DNA of 20,013 nt, taken from Treponema sp. UBA7590 (lineage in GTDB: Bacteria > Spirochaetota > Spirochaetia > Treponematales > Treponemataceae). The stretch is from positions 1-20,013 of the forward strand of contig DLKK01000070.1 in the NCBI GenBank assembly GCA_002478955.1, given 5' to 3'. Below, piece after piece: positions 7,240-16,300 of the stretch; the stretch's first letter is position 1; each line of letters begins with the position of its first letter. The notes below the pieces were generated by a model. The model was not told the origin of the DNA, did no database searches, and saw only the letters and a list, made by a program, of their open reading frames with translations. A program made the position numbers and the translations under genes.

Positions 7240-7971
7240 TTGAAGAAAATAATACAATCTGTTCTGTTTTCAGTTTTTTTTCTCGTTTTTTCGGCTTTTT
7301 CCTATGCTGAAGTTGTGAATTTTTTTACGCCAAAAATGCGGTGGAGCATTACAAACGGTTTGAGCCTTGAAAATGGTGCGGATTTTGCGCCTCTGACTTC
7401 TGCAGTTGATCTTTCTGTAGATTTGGATATGCAGGAAATTCGTTCAAACGCAGGAATTTTTGTTCAGCCTAGCCAGGTTGATTTTTCCACGGAAATTATT
7501 TATTGGCCGACATTTTTCAATTGCTTCAACGCTGGCGTAGGTTCAATTTTTCATTTTGTGCATTGCAACGACATTTTTGTTGAATTTGATTATCTGAGTG
7601 GCGCGTATCTTTCGTATCATACGCCGAAAAAATTTGACTGTATGCTTAATTTTCTTTATCACGGAAAGGCTGCACGGATTTTTGCGATTCAAGATGATGT
7701 TCCATGGCTAAAAAACAATTCAATCGCTTTTCGGACGGAATTTAATTTTCGCCCGGTTTCGCAACTGAACTTGAACCTGTCAGTTTCTTCCTATTCAATG
7801 TACCGTTATATGCTTTGGTTTGCACCGGATTTTTCTTTTTCTGCGGATTATAAATTTTTTGATATGTTTGTCGTTGGTGGACAAATTGAAATTCAATATA
7901 TCGATATGTTCACTTTGAGTTCAAATTTGAACAGCATTGATTTAAGAATTTATGGAAGGCTTGAATTTTGA
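7240..7971 (+). CDS. Exported hypothetical protein, probable outer-membrane beta-barrel
   Basis: I do not recognise a family. The 243-residue product begins with a signal peptide (KK, hydrophobic stretch 5-20, likely cleavage after SYA at 21-23), which supports the TTG start at 7240. An AGGAAG sequence sits just upstream. The mature part is rich in Phe and Tyr in alternating hydrophobic/polar stretches and ends in LEF; a terminal Phe is typical of proteins handled by the BAM machinery. A small outer-membrane barrel is therefore plausible. It starts 3 nt after the U32 gene, and its stop overlaps the next start (TGATG), so it is part of the same operon. Confidence 0.8.
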   Translation: MKKIIQSVLFSVFFLVFSAFSYAEVVNFFTPKMRWSITNGLSLENGADFAPLTSAVDLSVDLDMQEIRSNAGIFVQPSQVDFSTEIIYWPTFFNCFNAGVGSIFHFVHCNDIFVEFDYLSGAYLSYHTPKKFDCMLNFLYHGKAARIFAIQDDVPWLKNNSIAFRTEFNFRPVSQLNLNLSVSSYSMYRYMLWFAPDFSFSADYKFFDMFVVGGQIEIQYIDMFTLSSNLNSIDLRIYGRLEF

Positions 7972-8876
7972 TGGATTTGCTAAAAAAAAGTTTTTTTAAG
8001 ATTTGGCTTTCGGCTTTTTTTCTGATTTTTGATTTTGTTTTTTGTGCCTGCCAATATTATTCTTATGGTCTGGATGAATTTTTGTACCGCGACAATTCAA
8101 TCAGAAACCGTTCGTCAAAGCTGAAGGAACTGGATGAAGGGCTGGAAAATTCGGTTTCTGGTTCTTATGAAATTCTTGTGATTACAGATGTCCATTTTGG
8201 TGGCGAAGGAATTGGCCATAACGGCGAACGTCGCGATGATGAATTTTTTTCTTGGATTTCTGAAAATTTTAAAGACGCTGGCAAAGAAATGCCAAAATTC
8301 TGCGTTTGTCTTGGTGATGTTGCCGAACATGGGCTGGAATCAGAATTCAAGGATTATAAAAAATTTACAGAAAAACTTGAGTCAGAATTTAGAATAAAAA
8401 CATACAATATCATTGGAAATCACGATTTGTATAACGCAGGCTGGAAGAATTTTGAAAAATACAGTTTTCCTTACTGCTCATTCTATAAATTCAGGACAAA
8501 GAATCTTACATATTATTTTTTGGATTCGGCGAGCGGTTCTTTGGGCGACGATCAGCTTACGGCTTTTAAACGCGACATGGAATACAATGAGCATGGACGA
8601 AAAAAACTTGTTTTTATGCACGTTCCGGCGTATGCGGGCGGACTTTTTTATTTTGTAATGCAGAACTCTGTTGAGCGGAACAAATTTATTTCTTATTGTG
8701 CTGACAATGACGTTTTGGCGCTTATTGATGGGCATACGCACAAAGAAATTACGAGTAATCTTGGATTTATGGAATACAATTTGCCGGGCTATCTGGAAAA
8801 ACGTGGATGGGCGATTGTTTCTGTTGATGAAGATTCTAAAAAAGTTGTATCAAAATGTTATTATTTGGATGATTAA
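7971..8876 (+). CDS. Exported calcineurin-like metallophosphoesterase, probable lipoprotein
   Basis: A 301-residue binuclear-metal phosphoesterase. The ordered motifs are all present: DVH at 73-75, GDVAEH at 115-120, GNHD at 149-152, His217, and GHTH at 254-257, so the metal centre looks intact. The N-terminus has lysines, a hydrophobic segment (11-26) and FCAC, which could be a relaxed spirochaetal lipobox with Cys27 lipidated; otherwise it is a membrane anchor. It would act in the periplasm or at the cell surface; the substrate cannot be told. I chose ATG 7971, which overlaps the preceding stop as TGATG; TTG 7968 is the alternative. It ends the operon, 17 nt from the convergent relA stop, with no terminator seen. 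Confidence 0.87.
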   Translation: MDLLKKSFFKIWLSAFFLIFDFVFCACQYYSYGLDEFLYRDNSIRNRSSKLKELDEGLENSVSGSYEILVITDVHFGGEGIGHNGERRDDEFFSWISENFKDAGKEMPKFCVCLGDVAEHGLESEFKDYKKFTEKLESEFRIKTYNIIGNHDLYNAGWKNFEKYSFPYCSFYKFRTKNLTYYFLDSASGSLGDDQLTAFKRDMEYNEHGRKKLVFMHVPAYAGGLFYFVMQNSVERNKFISYCADNDVLALIDGHTHKEITSNLGFMEYNLPGYLEKRGWAIVSVDEDSKKVVSKCYYLDD

Positions 8877-8893
8877 CTCTACATTCAAGATAG

Positions 8894-10699
8894 CTAGTTT
8901 TCGTCCCATTCGACTGGAACTGTCTTTTTTTCATGGTTTGGAATTCTAAGATATGTAAGGCAGTCTGCGCGGTGAATCATAACTCCGTTTGACATTGAAA
9001 CATAACCTATAATCGGATTTGGGAAAACAGGCTTGCAGCATTGGGCGAAATTGTAAATAAAATTTGAGGAGCCGGCAACTTTTACTTTTGTTACATTTTT
9101 TGGAATCTCTGTCGGACCGTTTCCTTTTTTGTGTCCACGCCTTTTTTCATCCTGAATTGCATGGCTTTGGGCTTCATGTTCTGCTTTTGCGGCTTCTTGT
9201 TTTTCTATTGCGATTTTATCAACAAAATTCGGGTCATTTGCGACAAGCCACGCATGAATTTTCTGCCGTGCTTTTGAGGTTTTTGCAAATTTCAGCTGAT
9301 TTTCTGTTGGATGAGCCTGCGGATTTGTTAAAATTTCAATTATCTGCGTGTTTTTTAGTTTTTGCGTAATCGGAATTATTTTTCCATCTGCCTTTGCGCC
9401 GATAATTTTTTCACCGATTCCAGAATGGATTGAGTATGCAAAATCAATCGCCGTGGAGCCTTCCGGAAGATGTTTTACATCTCCGTTTGGTGTGAAGACG
9501 TAGATTTCATCCCCCAGCAAATCGCTTTTCAGGCTTGCAAAGAAATTTTCATTCGTAACTTGTTTTTCGCGCAGTTCCTGGAGCTGGTTAAAAATCGTAA
9601 GCTGGCTTGAGTCAACTAAATCGTGGCTTTTGCCTTTTTTGTAAAGCCAATGTGAGGCAACTCCGCGTTCTGCGATGTCGTGCATTTTTTGCGTTCGGAT
9701 TTGAATTTCCAGCGGTCGGTCTTCGCACATGACTGTTGTATGCAAAGATTGATAGCCGTTTGATTTTGGCATTGCGATATAGTCTTTGAATCGTCCTTCC
9801 AGCGGTTTCCACAGGCTGTGGACAATTCCTATAAGCGTGTAACATTCCTGTTTTTTCTGGCAGATGATTCTTAGCGCAAGCAAATCGTAAAGTTCGCCAG
9901 GCTCTTTGTTTCTTTTTCGCATTTTTTGATAAATTGAATAAAAATGCTTTGCCCGGCTTGTGATTGTGACTTTTATGCCGAATTTATCTGCCTCTGCCTG
10001 AATTTTTTTTACGGCGTTGTTCAGATATTCAGCGCGCTCTTCTTTTTTTAAGTTGATTACAGATTTTATCTGCTGAAATGCGTCTGGATTTGTATATTTT
10101 AGGCTTAAGTCTTCAAATTCGTTTTTTGCGTTGGACATACCGAGCCGGTCTGCGAGCGGCGCCCAAATATCAAGGGCTTCTGCCGCAATTTGGCGTTGTT
10201 TCGGTTTTTCAACATTTTTTATGTTCCTGATTCGGTCGAGTCGGTCTGCGATTTTTACAAAAATAACGCGAACGTCATCAACCATGGCAAAAAGCATTTT
10301 TCTGATTGCATCTGCCTGTTGAAGCGTTTTTGATTTTATCTGAACATTTGTGATTCGGCTGATTCCGTCAATTATTGTTGCGACATCTTTTCCAAAATTC
10401 TGTTCAAGTTCTTCGTGTGTTGCACCTAAAGTCGGCGTGCTGTGAAGAATTCCTGCCGCAATGCAGTCTGAGTCAAATTCGTCTTGCGCAAGAATAAATG
10501 CAATTCGCATCGGGTGAAGGTAGTAAGGTTTTCCGCATGAACGTAAAAGTCCGTCGCTTTTTTTTAGAAGAAAATTCCATGCGTCGGTGATTTTCTTTTT
10601 TGAGTCATCTGAATTGTATTGTGGAAAAGTCTCAAAAAATTCTGCAAGCAAAGCTGCCGCATTATCTTCCGGCGACTTAAAAATCACATTCTTACTCAC
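8894..10699 (-). CDS. relA: RelA/SpoT-family (p)ppGpp synthetase, hydrolase centre lost, no ACT domain
   Basis: Makes the (p)ppGpp alarmone from ATP and GDP/GTP. 601 residues from GTG 10699. The HD region keeps HP (His62) but the usual HDxxED is HSTPTL at 86-91, so hydrolysis is probably lost. The synthetase domain is complete: RAKH (249-252), LYDLLALRI with Asp272, RFKD (303-306), NGYQSLHT with Tyr316, and EIQIRT with Glu331. RFKD is the RxKD pattern of bifunctional Rel/SpoT, not the ExDD of RelA. A TGS domain spans about 397-458 and a CC-H-C zinc-finger domain (Cys554, Cys555, His576, Cys580) is near the C-terminus, but the ACT domain is absent. GTG is chosen because the alternative TTG at 10735 falls in a -35 box. 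Confidence 0.9.
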   Translation of the reverse strand: MSKNVIFKSPEDNAAALLAEFFETFPQYNSDDSKKKITDAWNFLLKKSDGLLRSCGKPYYLHPMRIAFILAQDEFDSDCIAAGILHSTPTLGATHEELEQNFGKDVATIIDGISRITNVQIKSKTLQQADAIRKMLFAMVDDVRVIFVKIADRLDRIRNIKNVEKPKQRQIAAEALDIWAPLADRLGMSNAKNEFEDLSLKYTNPDAFQQIKSVINLKKEERAEYLNNAVKKIQAEADKFGIKVTITSRAKHFYSIYQKMRKRNKEPGELYDLLALRIICQKKQECYTLIGIVHSLWKPLEGRFKDYIAMPKSNGYQSLHTTVMCEDRPLEIQIRTQKMHDIAERGVASHWLYKKGKSHDLVDSSQLTIFNQLQELREKQVTNENFFASLKSDLLGDEIYVFTPNGDVKHLPEGSTAIDFAYSIHSGIGEKIIGAKADGKIIPITQKLKNTQIIEILTNPQAHPTENQLKFAKTSKARQKIHAWLVANDPNFVDKIAIEKQEAAKAEHEAQSHAIQDEKRRGHKKGNGPTEIPKNVTKVKVAGSSNFIYNFAQCCKPVFPNPIIGYVSMSNGVMIHRADCLTYLRIPNHEKKTVPVEWDEN

Positions 10700-10706
10700 A
10701 TTTAAA

Positions 10707-10735
10707 AAGATACCGAAAATCTTATTGAGTGGCAA
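10707..10735 (-). promoter_or_regulatory. Promoter placed for a leaderless relA mRNA
   Basis: On the minus strand TTGCCA (10730-10735, 5 of 6 to the -35 consensus) is followed after exactly 17 nt by TATCTT (10707-10712, 4 of 6 to the -10). Seven nt later comes the GTG at 10699. No SD is present. This arrangement predicts that transcription starts at or next to the start codon, and that the upstream in-frame TTG is part of the promoter. Confidence 0.5.
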
Positions 10736-10784
10736 ATATTAATTGATTTTAATTTTGAGTTTTTTTTAGAAGAATAAAAGCGTA

Positions 10785-10901
10785 GTCGAATTTGTAATTT
10801 GTGAAGACTTTGAGCGATTTAATCAATTAAAGTGCGTAGCACCCCAAGCAATACAAGCGAAGCGCGAGCTCAATCCGTCTGGAGCAAATTGCAAATTCGA
10901 C
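10785..10901. repeat. 117-base palindromic element in the relA/tolC gap
   Basis: The 17-base ends (10785-10801 and 10885-10901) pair completely, with one G-T pair. Inside lie nested pairings AGAC (10805-10808) with GTCT (10877-10880) and TTGAGC (10810-10815) with GCTCAA (10868-10873), plus a small hairpin GTGC-GTA-GCAC (10832-10842). It has no coding potential that I can support. It could be a small transposon-derived element with terminal inverted repeats or a structured RNA. AGCG occurs just outside both ends (10779-10782 and 10905-10908), but not abutting them. The rest of the 10736-11040 gap is AT-rich with one further palindrome. Confidence 0.65.
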
Positions 10902-10947
10902 GGGAGCGGTTTTTCATGATTTTTATAAAAACTCAAAATTCAATTCA

Positions 10948-10994
10948 AAAAAGTTGAAATTTAAATTATTTTTAAAGTAACTTTTCAACTTTTT
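10948..10994. promoter_or_regulatory. Palindrome upstream of the efflux operon
   Basis: AAAAAGTTGAAA (10948-10959) and TTTCAACTTTTT (10983-10994) are perfect 12-base inverted arms around a 23-nt AT spacer. The spacer holds TTTAAA at 10960-10965 and again at 10971-10976. It sits 47 nt before tolC and abuts a possible -10, TATATG at 10994-10999. It could be the operator of an efflux repressor or an AT-rich hairpin. No adjacent regulator gene is present. Confidence 0.5.
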
Positions 10995-11040
10995 ATATGG
11001 TTAATTATTTGTTGATGTTTTTTAATTTGGAGGATTCGTG

Positions 11041-12318
11041 ATGAATCTTAAAGGAATTTTTTTGCTTTTTTTGCCATTTCTTCTGATGAACGTTTTGTCT
11101 GCGCAAAAAAAAATTCTTACGATAGATGATGCGGTTCAGCTTGCAAAAGAAAATAATATTTCTTTGAAAACAGCGGAAAACACATTGGATAATCTGGAGC
11201 TTTTGAACAAGTATTCGTGGAACAGCGTTAGCCCTACGGCGAGTTTAAGCGGGAATCTTTCTGATGATATAGAAAGCGATTCTTCAAGTTTTTCTTTTTC
11301 TGGCTCTGTGAATCTTAATTTAAAGACAAATCTTTATTCAGAAATAAAAGGCGCAAAATTGAATTATGAAAAAGGGCTTCTGACATACAACGAGGCTGTG
11401 CGAAAAATAGAACTTTCTGTGCGCAAAAGTTTTTACAATCTTATTTACCAAAAAGAAAATCTTGTTCTGCAGAAAAGAAGCCTTGAAACAAGCAAAACTC
11501 AATATCTTAATAATCAGGAAAAATTTCAGAACGGAAAAATAAGCGAGCTGGATGCGTTTACAAGCCGCGTGAATTACGAGTCAAAAAAGCCGCTTGTTGA
11601 GTCTGCGGAAATCAATTTTCAGAATGATTTGGCAACTTTTAAGCAGCTTTTGGGAATTTCTCAGCAGACAGAAATTGAACTTGATGGTTCTTTGGACGAA
11701 ATTTTGAATTTAAAGGAAATTTCTTTCGGTTTGCTTCCGAAAGTGGACGAACCTGCGCCTGATGTAAAATCCGCAGAATACAATGTGGAGATTGCAAAAA
11801 ATTCGCTTTTGGATTCGCGTTTTTCAGCGTATGCGCCAACTGTTACCGGAAGTTACAGTTATGGAAAATCAAAAAATTCAAATCAGGATGACTGGACAAC
11901 AACGAATAAGCTTTCAGTTGGGATTTCTGTTCCTCTGGATGGAGTTTTGCCTTGGTCAGCGCTCGCTGTAAACATAAAAACTAACAAAAATGCGCTTGAT
12001 ACGGCAGAAAAAAATCTGGAGGACGCAAAAACCACAGTTGCGGTGCAGACGGAAAGTTATATCAGGAAAATTAACCAGGCGGTGAAGCAGCTTGACTCCT
12101 TGAAATCAACGGAGGAGCTTGCGAACCAGACTTACCAGATGACACTTACAGCATACAATTATGGAAAAACTGATTTTCTTTCGCTTCAAAATGCAAATGA
12201 TTCAGTTTTGAGTGCTGGTGTGAATTTAAAAAGTCAGGCTTACACGTTGATAAGCACAATTCTTGATTTGGAAAACGTGCTTGGGCTCGATTTTGGAACT
12301 TTGGAAAATCAAAAATAG
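11041..12318 (+). CDS. TolC-like outer-membrane efflux protein
   Basis: Outer-membrane channel component of a tripartite RND efflux system. 425 residues with a signal peptide (hydrophobic 5-18, likely cleavage after LSA at 19-21), then two tandem outer-membrane-efflux repeats (about 25-210 and 235-420) rich in long amphipathic helices. ATG 11041 is chosen over GTG 11038 because the strong GGAGG at 11029-11033 is then 7 nt away. No Cys follows the signal peptide, so it is not lipidated as many OprM proteins are. The adaptor gene begins 9 nt after the stop. Order and spacing indicate one operon, channel-adaptor-pump, an arrangement like besCAB of Borrelia. Confidence 0.9.
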   Translation: MNLKGIFLLFLPFLLMNVLSAQKKILTIDDAVQLAKENNISLKTAENTLDNLELLNKYSWNSVSPTASLSGNLSDDIESDSSSFSFSGSVNLNLKTNLYSEIKGAKLNYEKGLLTYNEAVRKIELSVRKSFYNLIYQKENLVLQKRSLETSKTQYLNNQEKFQNGKISELDAFTSRVNYESKKPLVESAEINFQNDLATFKQLLGISQQTEIELDGSLDEILNLKEISFGLLPKVDEPAPDVKSAEYNVEIAKNSLLDSRFSAYAPTVTGSYSYGKSKNSNQDDWTTTNKLSVGISVPLDGVLPWSALAVNIKTNKNALDTAEKNLEDAKTTVAVQTESYIRKINQAVKQLDSLKSTEELANQTYQMTLTAYNYGKTDFLSLQNANDSVLSAGVNLKSQAYTLISTILDLENVLGLDFGTLENQK

Positions 12319-12327
12319 GAAGAAAAT

Positions 12328-13314
12328 ATGGAAAGTAAAACAAAAAAGTCATTTCTGATTATAGGAGCTGCGCTTGTGCTTCTTGTTGCCGCTCTTGTGG
12401 CGATTTTTATTTCTAAAAAATCTGGTGCGGCTGGTGGCGCGATGCCTTCCGGACCGGGAATTGGCCGTGGCGGTGGAAATACAGTTTTTACAGTTCGGTC
12501 TGTTGAAGCTAAAAATGCGGTTCTTACTGATTATGTGATTACAAACGGGGAGGTCGAAAGCCAAAGCGCCGTGGAAGTTTTCCCTTCAATGAGCGGAAAA
12601 ATTGCGCAGATAAATGTTATGCTTGGCTCGCACGTGAACCGTGGCGATGTTATTGCAAAAGTTGATCCAAGTGAACCGGGAACAAAATATGCCTTGAGCC
12701 CTGTAGAAGCTCCAATCAGCGGAAGCATTGTTTCATCTCCATTAAAAATCGGAACAACGGTTACAACAAATTCCGCAGTGACAATGATTGGCGATATTGA
12801 TAATCTTCAGGTTAGCTGCTCGATTCCGGAACGTTATGTTGCGGAGTTAAAAACAGGACTGAAGGCGGAAGTTTCTCTTGAAGCGTATCCGGGCATCGTG
12901 TTTTCTGCAACGGTAAGCCGCGTAAGCCCGGTTGTGGATTCGTCAACGCGCACAAAAGAAATCATCCTTAATTTTGACAAAAAGGATTCGCGCATAAATG
13001 CCGGAATGTTCGCAAAAATCAAATTGTACACAACAAAATATTCAGGGCAGCTTGTTGTTCCTTCAGATGCGGTTGTTTTGAACGATGACGGCTCTGCATA
13101 TCTCTTTGTTGTAAATGACAACAGCACAGTAAGCAGACGCGAGGTAAAAACCGGAAAATCTGTTGATTCGATGATTCAGATTACTGACAATCTTATGCCA
13201 GGCGAAAAAGTTGTTTACGAAGGAATGTTAAGTTTAAGTGAAGGCGCAAAGGTCAATGACCTTAGCAATCCGAAACCGGCCGCTGAGGCAGAAAATAAAA
13301 AAGAGGCTGAATGA
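12328..13314 (+). CDS. RND efflux periplasmic adaptor, hairpin-less
   Basis: Membrane-fusion protein that links an RND pump to its outer-membrane channel. 328 residues: N-terminal membrane anchor (9-29), Gly-rich linker (32-51), first lipoyl half (82-113), second lipoyl half (122-157), beta-barrel (about 158-235) and membrane-proximal domain (about 236-315). Only about 10 residues separate the two lipoyl halves, where AcrA-type adaptors carry a long alpha-helical hairpin, so the hairpin is missing. A similarly minimal adaptor, BesA, is known from Borrelia (from memory). No lipobox is seen; it is anchored by the helix. The C-terminal tail is charged. The stop overlaps the pump start as ATGA. 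Confidence 0.9.
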   Translation: MESKTKKSFLIIGAALVLLVAALVAIFISKKSGAAGGAMPSGPGIGRGGGNTVFTVRSVEAKNAVLTDYVITNGEVESQSAVEVFPSMSGKIAQINVMLGSHVNRGDVIAKVDPSEPGTKYALSPVEAPISGSIVSSPLKIGTTVTTNSAVTMIGDIDNLQVSCSIPERYVAELKTGLKAEVSLEAYPGIVFSATVSRVSPVVDSSTRTKEIILNFDKKDSRINAGMFAKIKLYTTKYSGQLVVPSDAVVLNDDGSAYLFVVNDNSTVSRREVKTGKSVDSMIQITDNLMPGEKVVYEGMLSLSEGAKVNDLSNPKPAAEAENKKEAE

Positions 13315-16300
13315 TGAGCGTTTCCAGACAAACTTTAAATCATCCGGTTCTGGCACTGATTGTTTTTACGCTTTTGGGATTTGTGGGAATTTTTACCTTG
13401 AAGAATGTTGCAATCGGACTTTTCCCGGAAGTTGATTCACCGTACATAATGATTTCAACTTCTTATTCAAATGCAGGACCGGAATCTGTTGAAAAAACTG
13501 TCACGAAAGTTCTTGAAAGTTCACTTGTAAGCGTAAGCGGACTGAAAAATATGACTTCAACTTCCAATGAAGGCTCTTCCAGAATTTCTTTGGAATTTAA
13601 TTACGGCACAGATATTGATGAGGCGGTGAACGATGTTCGCGATAAACTTGACCGCGTTTCAAGAAGTTTGCCGGATAACGCTGGTTCACCAACGATTTTC
13701 AAGATGGATTCAAATTCAATGCCGATTTTGCGAATTGCTGTTAAAGGAAACCGTTCTGCCAGCGATTTAAAGCAGATTGCGGAGGACAGCATTGTCGATA
13801 TTCTTGAGCAGGCTGATGGAGTTGCCCAGGCTAGCGTATACGGTGGAAAAACAAAAATTGTGCGCGTTGAACTTGAGCAGAATCGTCTTGCGGCGTATGG
13901 AATTACGGTAAGCGCAGTTTCTTCCGCTCTTGCAAAACAAAATCTTGAGCTTGGCGGCGGCAAAATGAATGAAGGGCAAAAAGATTATGTTGTGCGCACG
14001 ACCGGCGAGTATAATTCAATAGAAGAAATTAACAATGCGGTTATAACTTCCATAAATGGCTATGATGTAAAACTCAGCGATATTGGAAAAGCTTTTTTAG
14101 GCTACGAGGACTCTAATAGTGAAGTTTATATAAATGGCGAACCTGGAATCTATGTTTCTGTAACAAAACAGTCAGGCTCAAATTCTGTGACTGTCGCAAA
14201 TAATGTCTATCAGAAAATGGCTGAGCTTGAAAAAACTCTTCCTGCTGATATTTCGATGACAATTTTGCAGGATGATACAGATTCAATCCGTGAGACAATA
14301 AATACTCTTGTTGAATCCGCAGTTGAAGGTCTTATTCTTGCTGTAATTGTTCTTTTTGTTTTCCTGCAGAATTTTAAGTCCACAATAATTATTGGAATTT
14401 CAATTCCTCTTTCAATCATTATAACTTTGCTTGCGATGAGTTTTGCCGGAATCACATTGAATATGATGACGATGACAGGACTTATTCTTGGCGTTGGAAT
14501 GATTGTGGACGCTTCAATCGTAATGATTGATAATATCTACAGTTACCGGATGCGCGGGGCAAAACCAAAAATCGCGGCAATTCTTGGCTCGCAGGAGATG
14601 ATTTCTTCTGTAGTTTCTGGAAACCTTACAACAATCTGCGTTTTTGTTCCATTCCTTTTGTATATGAAAGAACTTGGAATGATGGGGCAGATGTTCAAGG
14701 GAATTATTTTTACAATCGTAATTGCGCTTCTTTCTTCGCTGCTTGTGGCAATTTTCCTTGTTCCTGTTCTTGCTGGCATATTTTTACCGCTTACAAACCG
14801 GAACGAAAAACCTGTAAAGTCAAAATTCTTTAAGATTCTTTACGGGGCTTTTGAAAAATCAATTCAGGCGGTTACAAAGGTCTATACAAAACTTTTAAAG
14901 GCTGCGCTTGAATACAGGGCCGTAACTCTTGTGATTGCCGTTTGCTTTCTGGTTGTTTCGGTTGCGCTCATTCCAACAATGCGCGTTAATATGATGCCAA
15001 ACGGAAATGACGATTCTGTAACGTTGAATATTACAATGCCGATTGGAACACCGCTAAAAGACACAAAAGCAATTGCGCTTGAATTTGAAAAAATCATAAA
15101 AGATGAAGTAAAAGGATATAAATATCTTACGACAACAATCGGTTCTGGCGGCCGAGGATTCGGAAATTCCGCAACATACAAGGCGAATATTCAGATTCGG
15201 CTTCCAGAAAGTTCCGCGCAAATCGATACTGCGCAAACAATTCAGCAGAAACTTCGTTCCCATTTCAATGATTTTGCGGGCGCTTCGTTCAGTTTTAGTG
15301 CCGGAATGCGCGGACAGATGACAGGAGACGATTTGGATATTGCAATCCGTTCAGATAATCTGGATGCTGCTTTGGACATTGCGGACAAAGTAAAAGCTGT
15401 AATGCAGACAATTCCAGATATTGGCGAGCCTTCAATCGACACGGAACGAGGACTTCCGCAGGTTGAAGTTGACATTGACCGCGACCGAGCCTACGCATTC
15501 GGCGTGGACGTAACTTCAGTCGCGCGCGAGATAAATTACGCAATCAACGGAGTTACAAGCACAGAATACAGAAACAACGGAAAAGAATACGATGTTGTCG
15601 TTATGTACAAGCCGGAAGACCGAAAAAATGTAATCGATTTGGAATCAATGTACGTGAACGGAAGCAGCGGAAAAGTCGCAGTTTCCAATTTTGCTACATT
15701 AAAGCGCGGTCTCGGACCAGTTTCAATTCGTCGCGAAAACCAGACACGAATTGTTCATGTAACCGCTTCAATTGTCTCTGAAAAAAACGCGAACCTTGTT
15801 GAAGACGAAATCCGCGAAGGAATCGCAAATACATTCATAATTCCAGAAGGCGTCACAATCAGTTACGAAGGTTCCTGGGCCGATGTTTCCGACCAGATGA
15901 AAATGTATATGGCAATAATTGTGCTTGCAATAATTCTTGTTTTTGGTGTAATGGCGGCAACTTACGAATCTTTCAAGGCTCCGCTCATAAACCTTGCGAC
16001 AATTCCGTTTATGATAATCGGCGTAGTATTTTTCTACAAAATAATAAATCAGCCACTTTCAATAATGTCTATGGTCGGTCTGATTATGCTTGTAGGAATC
16101 GTTGTAAACAACGGAATTATTCTTGTTGACTACACAAATCTTTTGCGCGGTCGCGATATTCCGCTTATGGAAGCGTGTCTTCAGGCCGGGACAAGCCGTT
16201 TGCGTCCAGTTTTAATGACAACGCTTACCACAATTCTTGGAATGTTGCCAATGTGCTTTGCCACGGAAGGAATGTCAGGAATGGTTCAGCCGATTGGAAT

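Noticed and set aside
6559..7257. Long open frame on the minus strand across the end of the U32 gene
   Set aside because: It lies entirely antisense to a clear conserved gene, has no SD or recognisable domain, and its composition mirrors the coding strand.
10785..10901. Insertion sequence
   Set aside because: No transposase and no abutting target-site duplication; only the outer AGCG tetramers agree, so it is left as an unclassified palindromic element.
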